64,000 nt of DNA from JAVBTT01 sp031556035 (GTDB lineage: Bacteria > Bacillota > Clostridia > Oscillospirales > UBA929). Location: contig JAVBTT010000020.1 of assembly GCA_031556035.1 (NCBI GenBank), forward strand, positions 5,875-69,874, read 5' to 3'. Under the pieces are notes generated by a model. That model had not been told where the DNA came from. It saw only the letters and a list, made by a program, of their open reading frames with translations, and did no database searches. The translations under genes were made by a program, and so were the position numbers. Of the stretch, positions 40,608 to 49,200 are shown piece after piece (position 1 is the stretch's first letter; each line of letters opens with the position of its first letter).

Positions 40608-41708
40608 TTATCGTTCCTTTCCGGTGTGCGTTAAAGGCGTCCAGGCCCACCCGGCTCCGCTCTTCGCGTCCAGCAAACACAGCGCAAGCCCCGCCTCAAC
40701 CACGGGCACCGCGCGGGGCACTATGCACGGGTCGTGCCTTCCGCCGAACGAGGCTCTTACCGACTCCTTTGTGTTCATGTTCACCGTTTCCTGCGGGGTG
40801 GCTATGGTCGGCGTCGGCTTCACGGCCACCCTGAAAACCAACGGGCTGCCGTTGGATATCCCGCCGTTTATCCCGCCGTTGTGGTTTGTCCTGAGCTTTA
40901 CCGCGCCATCCTCAAAATACATGCCGTCGTTGGCCCGGCTGCCCCTCATCCCGGAAAGGCCGAAGCCGCCCCCAAACTCAATGCCCTTTACGGCCGGAAT
41001 GGAGAACATCATGGCCGCTATCGAGCTCTCCAGCGAATCAAAAAAGGGTTCGCCCAGGCCGGCAGGCAGGCCCAGCGCTGCGCACTCAATGATCCCCCCC
41101 ACCGAGTCCCCCTCCGCCTTGGCTTTTAAAATCGCCGCTCTCATACGCTCGCCCGCTTCGTCGTCATAAACGGGGAACGGTTTTTTTGAAGCTTCTGGTA
41201 TATGCTCCGGCGGCATTTCCACGTCAGAAATGTCATATACACGGGATATATGAGCGCCGACCTCCACACCATATCCGCCCAGTATCTGCCTGGCTATCGC
41301 CCCGGCGAACACCAGCGGCGCCGTGAGGCGTCCGGAAAAATGACCGCCCCCGCAGTAATCGGCGTGGCCGCCGTATTTGACAAGCGCCGTGTAATCGGCG
41401 TGGCCGGGGCGGAGCAGCTCCGGAGCATAGTCTCCCGAGCGGGTGTTCTCGTTTCGTATTATGGCGCATAGCGGAGCTCCGGTTGTCTTCCCCTGAAACA
41501 TTCCGGACAAAAGCTCCCATTCGTCCCGCTCGCGCCTTGGCGTCGATACGCTGTCCCGCCCCGGCGCCCGCCTGTCCATCTCGCGCCTGACAGCTCCCCA
41601 GTCCACCTCAAAGCCCGGAGGCAGTCCGTCGACAATAACTCCAATAGCCGGGCCATGGGATTCGCCGAACATCGAAAGCCTTATGTTTTTTCCCCACACT
41701 CCGCTCAT
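40608..41708 (-). CDS. aroC: Chorismate synthase
   Basis: A 366-residue FMN-dependent enzyme that converts EPSP to chorismate. Blocks are IRLSMFGESHGPAIGVIVDG, DRRAPGRDSVSTPRRERDE, TTGAPLCAIIRNENTRSGDY, RPGHADYTALVKYGGHADYC-type sequence with GGGHFSGRLTAPLVFAGA, and RTNHNGGINGGISNG. DPCIVPRAVPVVEA lies near the end. Its ATG overlaps the aroA stop by four bases. Confidence 0.97.
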   Translation of the reverse strand: MSGVWGKNIRLSMFGESHGPAIGVIVDGLPPGFEVDWGAVRREMDRRAPGRDSVSTPRRERDEWELLSGMFQGKTTGAPLCAIIRNENTRSGDYAPELLRPGHADYTALVKYGGHADYCGGGHFSGRLTAPLVFAGAIARQILGGYGVEVGAHISRVYDISDVEMPPEHIPEASKKPFPVYDDEAGERMRAAILKAKAEGDSVGGIIECAALGLPAGLGEPFFDSLESSIAAMMFSIPAVKGIEFGGGFGLSGMRGSRANDGMYFEDGAVKLRTNHNGGINGGISNGSPLVFRVAVKPTPTIATPQETVNMNTKESVRASFGGRHDPCIVPRAVPVVEAGLALCLLDAKSGAGWAWTPLTHTGKER

Positions 41709-42922
41709 ATCCGTTGTTCCTTTTCAAAATCCCGCCAGAAGCCGGGATAGGATTTGGCAACGCAGTCCGCGCCCTCAATGCAGACGGGACCTTCGCTCCT
41801 TATGGCCGCCACCGCGCCCATCATAGCAATGCGGTGATCCCCCCGCGAGCTCATCCTGCCGCCGCGCAGCGCCTTTACCCCGGTTATCGAGAGCGAGTCC
41901 CCGTCTACAGCGATATTCGCGCCCAGACCGTTCAGCTCCTCAGCGACCGCCGCGAGCCTGTCGCTCTCCTTGTGCCGCAGGCGCCCCGCGTTTGTTATGC
42001 GGCTTGTGCCCTCGCAGAAGCAGAGCAGCGCTGCCAGAGGCGGGACAAGGTCGGGGATGTCGGATACGTCCACCGTTTGGGCGACAAGCCTGCCCGGCCT
42101 GGCGGCCAGGCCGCCGCTATCTGTCCCTGCAAGCTTCGCGCCGCAGGCTTTGAGTATGCCTATTATCTCTCGGTCGCCCTGCTTTGAGTCCGAAGACAGG
42201 CCGACGCATTCGCAGTCACACCCAAGAGCTCCCGCCACGAGGAAAAAGGCCGCCTGTGAGTAATCCGCCTCTATCGCGATATCGCAGGCCCTGTACTTTT
42301 GCCCGCCCCGGACGCCGAAACTCCGGTATCCCCCTTTATCGGCCGCGACGCCAAAGCGCTCCATCATGTCAAGCGTCAGGTCGACATAGGGCGCGGACTC
42401 CAGGCGCGAGGCGATGCGTATCTCGCTATCCCCGTCCAGCAGAGGAAGGGCGAAAAGCAGCCCTGTGACAAACTGTGAGCTGATATCGCCCGGCACATCA
42501 AAAACGCCGGGCGTTAGCGGCCCGCAGACTCTGAGAACGCCTCCCCCGAACCCAAGCCTCGCTCCGTGCCGCTCCAGCTCCCCGAAATAGGGGCCGAGCG
42601 GACGCTCCATCAGCCTTCCCCGCCCTGTAAAGCGCGTTTCAAACGGGAGCAGCGCCGCGAGAGGGATCAAAAAGCGCAGGGTGGAGCCGGATTCCCCGCA
42701 GTCAAGCGGCATGGAGGATGGGATTTTCTCGCTAAGGCTTCGCCGCAGCTCCGCCATACAGCGCCTCGTTGCCTCTATATCCTTCGAGAAGGCAAGATTT
42801 TCTATATAGCACGGCCCGTCCGACAACCCGGCGCAGATCAAGGCCCGATGGGATACGCTCTTTGACGGGGGTATCCGTACAGGCCCTCGGGGGAAAAGCG
42901 TCACCTTCTTTACTTCATCCAT
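41705..42922 (-). CDS. aroA: 3-Phosphoshikimate 1-carboxyvinyltransferase (EPSP synthase)
   Basis: A 405-residue enzyme from the ATG at 42922, which overlaps the aroB stop by eight bases. Motifs are RIPPSKSVSHRALICAGLSD (PSKS/SHR), CGESGSTLRFLIPLA in place of the usual NAGTxxR loop, SSQFVTGLLFALPLL, EADYSQAAFFLVAGAL (class-typical DxS), SDIPDLVPPLAALLCF, RHKESDRLAAVAEELNGLGA and SRGDHRIAMMGAVAA. The CGESGST loop in place of NAGT marks a divergent, class II-like or other subgroup. The enzyme transfers enolpyruvate from PEP to shikimate 3-phosphate. Confidence 0.96.
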   Translation of the reverse strand: MDEVKKVTLFPRGPVRIPPSKSVSHRALICAGLSDGPCYIENLAFSKDIEATRRCMAELRRSLSEKIPSSMPLDCGESGSTLRFLIPLAALLPFETRFTGRGRLMERPLGPYFGELERHGARLGFGGGVLRVCGPLTPGVFDVPGDISSQFVTGLLFALPLLDGDSEIRIASRLESAPYVDLTLDMMERFGVAADKGGYRSFGVRGGQKYRACDIAIEADYSQAAFFLVAGALGCDCECVGLSSDSKQGDREIIGILKACGAKLAGTDSGGLAARPGRLVAQTVDVSDIPDLVPPLAALLCFCEGTSRITNAGRLRHKESDRLAAVAEELNGLGANIAVDGDSLSITGVKALRGGRMSSRGDHRIAMMGAVAAIRSEGPVCIEGADCVAKSYPGFWRDFEKEQRI

Positions 42923-43982
42923 CGCCGTCCCTCCCGAACGCCTCAAGCAGCTCCCGCCGGCCTGCCCTGTGTATTATTGGTACGCCTATGCGCTTGAGCA
43001 GAACAAGGGTGAGCTCATCCCCGCAGTTTTTCTTGTCCCCCGACATAAGCGGTATGATATCCTCAATACCGTCCTCAAGCCGATAACTCAACCCAACGGA
43101 ATCCATGATTCCCTTCAGAGCTTCACAAGTCCCCTGCCCGGTCAGGCCCATCAGCTCTCCCGCCCGCGCGGCGAGCGCCATCCCTATAGCGACAGCCTCT
43201 CCGTGGTTGTACCCGCTGTATGTGTGGTATTTTTCAATGGCGTGGCCGAAGCTGTGGCCGAAGTTAAGCGCCATCCGCAGTCCCGTGTCCCGCTCGTCGC
43301 GCTCCACATACCACGCCTTGCGCTTGCAGCACAGCAGCACAATCTCCCCGATATTTTCCCTGACGGAGTCCCGGCTCGCGAGATAAGGGAGCAGCGCCTC
43401 CTCACCGATGGCCGCGTACTTGACGACCTCCGCCATGCCGGCAAGCCATTCGCGCTCCGGCAGGGTGGACAAAAGCCCGGTGTCCGCTATTACCATACAG
43501 GGCTGCCAGAAGCTGCCGACAAGATTTTTACCCTCCGGAAGATTGACGGCCACCTTGCCCCCGACAGACGAGTCGACCTGCGCCAGCAGGGTGGTAGGTA
43601 TTTGCAAAAGCCTAACACCTCTCATGTATGTGGCGGAAGCGAAGCCCGCCACATCGCCAACCACGCCCCCGCCAAAGGCTATAACAGTGTCCTCGCGCCT
43701 GAGTCCAAACCGCGCGAACTCGGCATAAAGTCTGCCGAGCGTATCAAGTGTCTTGCTGTTCTCTCCCGGGGAGACTATGGCTGCACAAAACGACACACCG
43801 GCTTCACTCAGTGTGTTTTGCAGCATATCACCATGAAGTCCCCATACGGTCTCGTCCGATACGACGGCCGCTCTGCCCGAGGTACAGCAGTCCCGCAGCC
43901 TGTCCGCCCCGTTGAAGACCGCTCCGTCGCCAATTAAAACTGAGTACGGATTATTTAAGAGATCGACTGACAACTCCCTCAC
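42915..43982 (-). CDS. aroB: 3-Dehydroquinate synthase
   Basis: A 355-residue NAD- and zinc-dependent enzyme, first gene of the operon. GTG start at 43982 after AAGGGGGGCG. Motifs are IVSPGENSKTLDTLG, FGGGVVGDVAGFASATYMRG, QIPTTLLAQVDSSVGGKVAVN and GKNLVGSFWQP, with zinc ligands in MAEVVKYAAIG (Glu), LNFGHSFGHAIEKY (His) and YNHGEAVAIGM (His). Its translation begins downstream of the leader peptide and terminator hairpin described at 44002-44161. Confidence 0.97.
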   Translation of the reverse strand: MRELSVDLLNNPYSVLIGDGAVFNGADRLRDCCTSGRAAVVSDETVWGLHGDMLQNTLSEAGVSFCAAIVSPGENSKTLDTLGRLYAEFARFGLRREDTVIAFGGGVVGDVAGFASATYMRGVRLLQIPTTLLAQVDSSVGGKVAVNLPEGKNLVGSFWQPCMVIADTGLLSTLPEREWLAGMAEVVKYAAIGEEALLPYLASRDSVRENIGEIVLLCCKRKAWYVERDERDTGLRMALNFGHSFGHAIEKYHTYSGYNHGEAVAIGMALAARAGELMGLTGQGTCEALKGIMDSVGLSYRLEDGIEDIIPLMSGDKKNCGDELTLVLLKRIGVPIIHRAGRRELLEAFGRDGDG

Positions 43983-44001
43983 GAAGCGCCCCCCTTACAA
44001 A

Positions 44002-44036
44002 TAGGCGGCGGGATCCGTTATGAATCCCGCCGCCTA
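44002..44036 (-). terminator. Attenuator terminator hairpin in the aro leader
   Basis: A perfect 13-bp stem, TAGGCGGCGGGAT / ATCCCGCCGCCTA, with a 9-base loop. On the minus strand it lies between the leader peptide stop and the aroB ribosome binding site and is followed by TTTGT, a short U-rich stretch. A segment inside the leader peptide frame (TTGCTGC, codons 22-24) could pair with GCGGCGG of the left arm, partly through G-U pairs, giving a possible antiterminator. Confidence 0.65.
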
Positions 44037-44065
44037 CCGTCACCAGAATAAATCAGACTATCGAT

Positions 44066-44161
44066 TCATACGCGCTTATTCAATTGTCCGCAGCAAAAAT
44101 AACCAAAACCGTAGTTCTGGTTAAAGCAAAAATAGTATACGGACAACTGAGTTTTAGGCAT
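44066..44161 (-). CDS. Aromatic-rich leader peptide of the aro operon (putative)
   Basis: A 31-codon frame between the aro promoter and the terminator hairpin. The ATG at 44161 follows GGCGGTGACAT. Eight of 31 codons are Tyr or Phe, grouped as YYFCF (9-13) and YGFGYF (17-22); there is no Trp. Codons 5-8 (CAGTTGTCCG) and 24-27 (CGGACAATTG) are complementary at nine of ten positions, so the RNA can fold across the aromatic codons. A ribosome stalled there for lack of charged Tyr- or Phe-tRNA would open that helix. This matches pheL-type attenuation. It is too short for normal gene finding, and no homologue is recalled from this phylum. Confidence 0.65.
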   Translation of the reverse strand: MPKTQLSVYYFCFNQNYGFGYFCCGQLNKRV

Positions 44162-44205
44162 ATGTCACCGCCCGGACATTTATTATTGTTATTGACCCAT
44201 GATCT

Positions 44206-44234
44206 AATATAGCACTTGAGCGCGCGGATGTCAA
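44206..44234 (-). promoter_or_regulatory. aro operon promoter
   Basis: TTGACA (44234-44229) and TATATT (44211-44206) on the minus strand with a 17-bp spacer. Transcription would start near 44199, about 38 nt before the leader peptide start and 217 nt before aroB. Confidence 0.75.
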
Positions 44235-44289
44235 CGCCTCAAGGCAAAGTGCTCATGCCCTGCCACATATACATCAGGCTCGTTACAGA

Positions 44290-44330
44290 GCTTACGGATG
44301 TTGGCGCTTTACGCGCAAACATCCGTAAGC
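44290..44330. terminator. Hairpin between the cysteine-rich protein gene and the aro promoter
   Basis: GCTTACGGATGTT pairs perfectly with AACATCCGTAAGC, with an inner GCGC/GCGC stem. It lies 55 bp downstream of the minus-strand gene ending at 44386 and probably ends or protects its transcript; the T-run is poor. Confidence 0.5.
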
Positions 44331-44385
44331 ATCCGCTATGGCTCCCTTTTGCCGGTATCAGTATTTTTTCGCCAGCTGCAAGCGT

Positions 44386-45204
44386 CTATTTGCAGCAGCC
44401 TTCCTTCAGATCGCGGAAATCACTGTATTCGCACACATCGGGCGGGAAAAACTCATCCACCGGGAACTTGATCTTTCGGAAGAGCTCGCAGGGATTGTCG
44501 TCACTGGAACCGACGCACTCTTTTTCGGGCATGCAGAAATCGTAGCTCGGGATGACAAGCTGGGTATCGCGCTCCAGGCGGATGATGGAGAACTGGCCGA
44601 GGGTCACATACAGGCGCTTCTCCTCCCCTCCCAGCACCAGGTCATCGTCAAAGCAGCAGCCAACGCACTCAGGCACATCACACAGATCGCATTCCCCGCA
44701 GCCGTGCTTCGGACGGCAGTCGCAGGCATCAACCATCTTGACGTTGAGGCAGATTGGATCCACAACTTCGACCACTGCAACCGGCATATTAGCCCTGCGT
44801 ATTATCTGGGGATCTACTCCGCTCAGGTTCGCTGCGGAGCTGAATATCTTTGCGTTGCCTTCGCTGCCGAACAGTATGACGCGCTTATCGAAGGTTGCGA
44901 GGCCTGTCACCTGGACGGGCATGCGCACTCCGCAGAAGGCATCTGCGGTGATGCGGTAGAAGTACTTGACGTCAACCGAGAAAAAACCCCTGTTGAACGA
45001 CACCGACTCTACATCGATAAACACCCATATCAGCTCAGCCTTGCGGCACTTCACATTGATGGCCTTGTCAATTATGGCCTGACTGGATCTCGTGAGATAT
45101 ACCCTCAAATCCTCCAAGCAGTCTTTATCAATACAATGCCCTAGATATATATTTATCCAAAGGCTACAATATAGCTTGTCTAATATTAGCATATATTTTT
45201 CCAA
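44386..45204 (-). CDS. Conserved cysteine-rich clostridial protein of unknown function
   Basis: Up to 272 residues; the frame opens at a TTG (45204) without a binding site, and the part that looks conserved starts only at about residue 29 (DCLEDLRVYLTRSSQAIIDK), so the true start may lie near 45130. No signal peptide. Strongly patterned segments such as CRKAELIWVFIDVESVSFNR, GFFSVDVKYFYRITADAF, GLATFDKRVILFGSEGNAK and AVVEVVDPICLNVKMVD resemble a hypothetical family I recall from spore-forming Clostridia. A cysteine cluster (CDCRPKHGCGECDLCDVPEC, about residues 160-180) and a C-terminal CCK suggest metal binding or cross-linking, as in spore coat proteins. The function is unknown. It is divergent from the XRE-type gene. 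Confidence 0.75.
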   Translation of the reverse strand: MEKYMLILDKLYCSLWINIYLGHCIDKDCLEDLRVYLTRSSQAIIDKAINVKCRKAELIWVFIDVESVSFNRGFFSVDVKYFYRITADAFCGVRMPVQVTGLATFDKRVILFGSEGNAKIFSSAANLSGVDPQIIRRANMPVAVVEVVDPICLNVKMVDACDCRPKHGCGECDLCDVPECVGCCFDDDLVLGGEEKRLYVTLGQFSIIRLERDTQLVIPSYDFCMPEKECVGSSDDNPCELFRKIKFPVDEFFPPDVCEYSDFRDLKEGCCK

Positions 45205-45211
45205 AAAGCAA

Positions 45212-45240
45212 TTGACAATGCGCCCTCCGTGTCGTATATT
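45212..45240 (+). promoter_or_regulatory. Promoter of the XRE-type protein gene, with nearby direct repeat
   Basis: TTGACA (45212-45217) and TATATT (45235-45240), 17-bp spacer. Just downstream, ATGACATTCATGACAT (45246-45261) is a 7-base direct repeat that could be an operator for the encoded HTH protein. Confidence 0.65.
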
Positions 45241-45284
45241 GCATATATGACATTCATGACATACGTACAGAAAGGATGAAAAGT

Positions 45285-46178
45285 ATGAAAACTTACAGGC
45301 TGCTCGTCGGAAGCGAATACGCGCTTGCGTTCCAGGGGGAATCCCTGGTGTCCGCCGTCGAGGATAACTTTACGCACATCGCGAAGGCGCTGCACGTCGG
45401 CAATGTTGCCGGGTATTACCTCCTGTCGGCCAAGATGGCCTATGACCCTTCAATTTTTGACGGTGAGGGCGGCGCCGTGCTGACCGTCGTCGCGCAAGGG
45501 AGCGACTCCCTGGTTGGATACGACGAATCCAAGGACCCGCCCAAGACCTACGCCGCCCAGATCAACGGCGTCACTCCGGACGAGCTGCCAGCTACGCACA
45601 ATTTTGAGATCGATCCCGAGCGCACGTTTGATCCCATCACCGACGACCTGACCATGTACGACAACGGCTTCCGCCTCGGCGTCGTCTGGGCCATGATAGA
45701 CAGGATCGCCGACAGGTACGCGCAGATCAACGTCAAAAACGCGGACATGTTTACATCGCGTTACCCAGAACAGAAAAACGCCAATCCGGTAGCATTCACG
45801 CACAAAATGTTGGCTGACCTGTCGGGGCTTCGCCCGAAGAAATCGGCCGCCGCCGACAAGCTCATGGCGCGCATACACGGCATCCTCGCAACGATTGACG
45901 GCCCGATCAATTTAAACTATGGCTGGATGGGCTACCACAAAACCGGCGCGTACTTTACCCGCATCCCTCAGCGGTCGCACATAACCACGCTTCGCACCGC
46001 GCGGGGGAAGACTCAGGCCCAACTCGCGCAGGAGGCCGGCATAAGCCTGCGCCAGTATCAGCGAATCGAGGGCGGCAAAACCGAGATAGGCTCTGTCTCT
46101 TACGACACGGTCATCGCCCTTGCCAAGGCGTTCGGGGAGCGACCGGAACAGCTAAAGACGGCGCATGCTGCAGACTGA
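45285..46178 (+). CDS. Protein with C-terminal XRE helix-turn-helix and unknown N-terminal domain
   Basis: A 297-residue protein; the ATG at 45285 follows AAAGGATGAAAAGT, better placed than the ATG at 45276. Residues about 233-290 are a Cro/C1-type HTH (TLRTARGKTQAQLAQEAGIS, RQYQRIEGGKTEIGSVSYDT). The N-terminal 220 residues match no family I recognise: YRLLVGSEYALAFQGESLV, NNGFRLGVVWAMIDRIADRY-like segment (DNGFRLGVVW) and NLNYGWMGYHKTGAYF. Having the DNA-binding part at the C-terminus is less usual for XRE regulators. It stands next to the phage structural module, convergent with it, separated by a bidirectional terminator. It could be a phage-derived or host regulator. Confidence 0.75.
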   Translation: MKTYRLLVGSEYALAFQGESLVSAVEDNFTHIAKALHVGNVAGYYLLSAKMAYDPSIFDGEGGAVLTVVAQGSDSLVGYDESKDPPKTYAAQINGVTPDELPATHNFEIDPERTFDPITDDLTMYDNGFRLGVVWAMIDRIADRYAQINVKNADMFTSRYPEQKNANPVAFTHKMLADLSGLRPKKSAAADKLMARIHGILATIDGPINLNYGWMGYHKTGAYFTRIPQRSHITTLRTARGKTQAQLAQEAGISLRQYQRIEGGKTEIGSVSYDTVIALAKAFGERPEQLKTAHAAD

Positions 46179-46192
46179 TCACGCAGGCGCAA

Positions 46193-46225
46193 GCAAAAGG
46201 CCGGGGGAGTCCCCCGGCCTTTTGC
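46193..46225. terminator. Bidirectional intrinsic terminator
   Basis: GCAAAAGGCCGGGGG pairs perfectly with CCCCCGGCCTTTTGC around a 3-base loop, with A and T runs on both sides inside the stem. It separates the convergent XRE-type gene and the phage module. Confidence 0.9.
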
Positions 46226-46228
46226 GCG

Positions 46229-49200
46229 TCACCTGCCCGGCAGCTTTGGCTTCACCAGCGCCGGCTTCGGCAATTCCGTCTTGACTAGAGTGCGCTTTGT
46301 CAGCGTAGGCTTTCCGGAGTCCTCCTTTTCCTGCCCCTTGATGATAGTCCAGAGCGCCTCCGCCTCCCGGCGGGTTAGCCCCCAGTCCAGGGCGTCGGCT
46401 ATTATCTCGTCTTTTTTCTTCTGCTGCGTGTATAGCGGGTACAGCTCCACATACTCGTCCTCGGTGTACCCGGCCGTCTGCGCGGTGGCAAAGCGCTTCT
46501 GGGCGCTCTCGCTCATCAGGTCGAGCCGGTAGCCCTGCGGATCGGCGGGATTCATCTGAAAGTACTTGAACTGGTCGCTCACGGCGCCCCACTGCTCCGG
46601 CGCCAGCCGGAGGGAGTCCAGATAATGCGCGAACTCCGTAGCCTGCTCCTTCGGTTTTAACTCCTTGTTTCCTATCCTGCTGTACTCGTTATAGATTTTT
46701 AGGAACTGGTCAAAGCTCAGCCCTGCCCCGGTCAGCGCGGTTATTTTCTCCCCGTGCTCGTCGGACACCAGCAGCTCATAGGCGACCTTTTTCTGGCGCT
46801 CTGGCAGCTTGGACTTTATAAGCACCTCGCGCCTTTCGCTTTGCTTTCCGAGGCCCTTGACCCCGCTGAACACCCGATACAGCTCGGCGGGGTCCGCCCC
46901 GGCCCGCGTCATATGTTCCATCTTCATCCGCTCGTTGAGCTTGCCGTCCTCTGTCTTGGAGTCGTCCGCCAGCATCTCTATGTACACCTTTGCCTTCTGC
47001 GCGTCGGTCAGGGACGCGTTTTTTAGCACCGTCCGCTTGGCGGCGTCTTTCTCCGCGTCCTTTAGGCCGCTGAAAACGCGGTACAGCGCCCCGGTGTCCA
47101 TCCCGTCGGACACGAACTTCTCAAACTTTTCCCGCTCGTTCAGCTTGCCGTTGTCACGCTCGGCGTTGTCGGCCAGCACATTTTTGTAGATAATTGCCCG
47201 TGCTTCGTCGGTCATCAAGCTCATTTTCAGCGCCCGGCGCTTGTCCGCGCCCTTTTCGACCGCCTTCATCCTGTCCAGAGCTGACATAACCTCGCGAGGT
47301 ATAGCTCCGGCCTTGAATGCCTCCTGGTAGGCATCCGTCTCGCTGGCGCTGTAGTTTTTAAAACCGCTGTTCACCCATTTGCGCCCGCCCTCTGTGGATG
47401 TCTTTCCGAAGATCACGGCTTTAGCGCCTGTCTTGATGTCGCGCTCCACCGGATAGCGCAGGATATCCCTCCCCTGTGCGTCCACAGTGTAATCCCCGCC
47501 GCGCGAGAGAGCTCCAGCCGCCTCGCCCGCCTTTTTGAGCGCCCCTCCGCCGAAGGGGGGGACAATATAGGCGGAGGGCTTAATCAGCTCGCTCCCCAGC
47601 GTGCTCAGCGCCTTTTTTGCCGGCATCTCTCCCGTGACAAGCCCGCTGCCGGCTTTCCAGAGCCGCTCAACGTCCGGCAGCGCCGAGGATATCGGCACCC
47701 TGCCGCCGCCCAGCACGCCCCCGATAAACGGCATATCCTCCGCTACATTCTTGGCGAAGTTAATACCCGCCGCGGTGACTCCCTCGTCCCGCACATCCTC
47801 GGCCGCCTCCTTCAGAAGCCCGATCGGATCCAGAGCCGCCCGGCGGCCGATCAGCCTCTCGTAAAGCTCATTGTAGAGAAACGCCCCTATCATGAACTTA
47901 AACAGCGCGGCAGCCAGCGCGGCCACGCCCTTGTCCCGTTTGTCGCGCGGTATGTCCTTCATCAGGTACGAAAGCTGGTTGTTCACCTCAAGCTGAAACT
48001 GGTTAAAGAGATTACTCACCGGGTTTTTGGCCGCGAAGCGCGTCGGCGTGCTGCCCTTGCTGCGGTCTGCCATAATGCCGGCGGTCCATGCGTCCGCCTC
48101 CCGGATCGCCTGCTGCTGTGTCATGCCTTTTTGCGTATTTTCGCGTGTCCTTGCCCTCACAAGGCTGTCCGCCACAAACGTGTCTATCCAGGTCATGGGC
48201 TGGGACAGCTTCTGCGACAGCTTTTGCGACGCGGTCATGCTCACCGGGTCGGAGCCGCGCCTGTTTGTCAGAAACACGGACTCGCCCGCGAAGCCGTCAT
48301 CCGTCCGGTACGCCCTCAGCGTGTCCCACATACCGGTCAGCAGGTTGTTTGTCTTGAGCCCGGCCCAGCCCTGCGTCAGGGGGATGAAGTTTGTCAGCCA
48401 GCTCGCCGGATTGACGGCCACCATATTCGCGGCCACCCTGTTCTCCAGCGTGCGCCCCAGGCGGTAAATCCCCCTGTTCCAGTCGCGTTCCCAACCCCGA
48501 TCCTTAAAGCTCTTTTTGTTGGCCAGGAGGTTTGTGTACTCCTCCAGCTCATTGACAAAGTTGGAGAGCGCGTAGGGGTTGTTTTTCTCAAAAATATCTT
48601 TTATGTCCCGCTCCTTGTCCTCCACGGAGCGGCCTTCGTTCGCCCTCACCTGGTCGACCCGCTCGCGCACCGCCTCGGGGGAGTGCATATAGCGTATTTC
48701 CTCGGCCAGCACGCGCAGCCGCTGGATATCGTCCGTGTGGTGGACAATGTCGGATATGCCCTCTATGTATTTGTCAAAGCCCTTCACGGCGTTGTACTCC
48801 GTCGCGTTTCCTGTGCGCCGCAGCGTATGGGGGTCCCAGCGTATCCCCGGCTTGAACGTCTGTGTGATTCCCGCGATGCTGGTGGGCAGCGCGTCCACGT
48901 TCGCGTCAATTCCCAGCGCCTGCGCCATCTGCCCAAGCAGCTGATCCCCCGCGTTTTCGGTAAAGTGCGGGAAATACCCCTTGCGGTACTCCACCGGCGC
49001 GTAGCCGTTGCGCACCCGGGCCTCGTTCATCCGCGCGAACAACTCGTCATAGATTTTGCGAAACTCATCTATCGCGCTATTGATTTTGTTCAAGTCCAGG
49101 TTCGGGTTCTCGCTGAAAAACTGGTTCTTCGCGGCCTTCCACTCCTCAAGGCTGCCGCCGTCCCTGGACGTGACGCGCCCGTTGGACTTTTCCATCATGT

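Noticed and set aside
43983..44200. T-box leader upstream of aroB
   Set aside because: The conserved AGGGTGGNACCGCG T-box sequence and specifier layout are absent; the leader-peptide model fits better.
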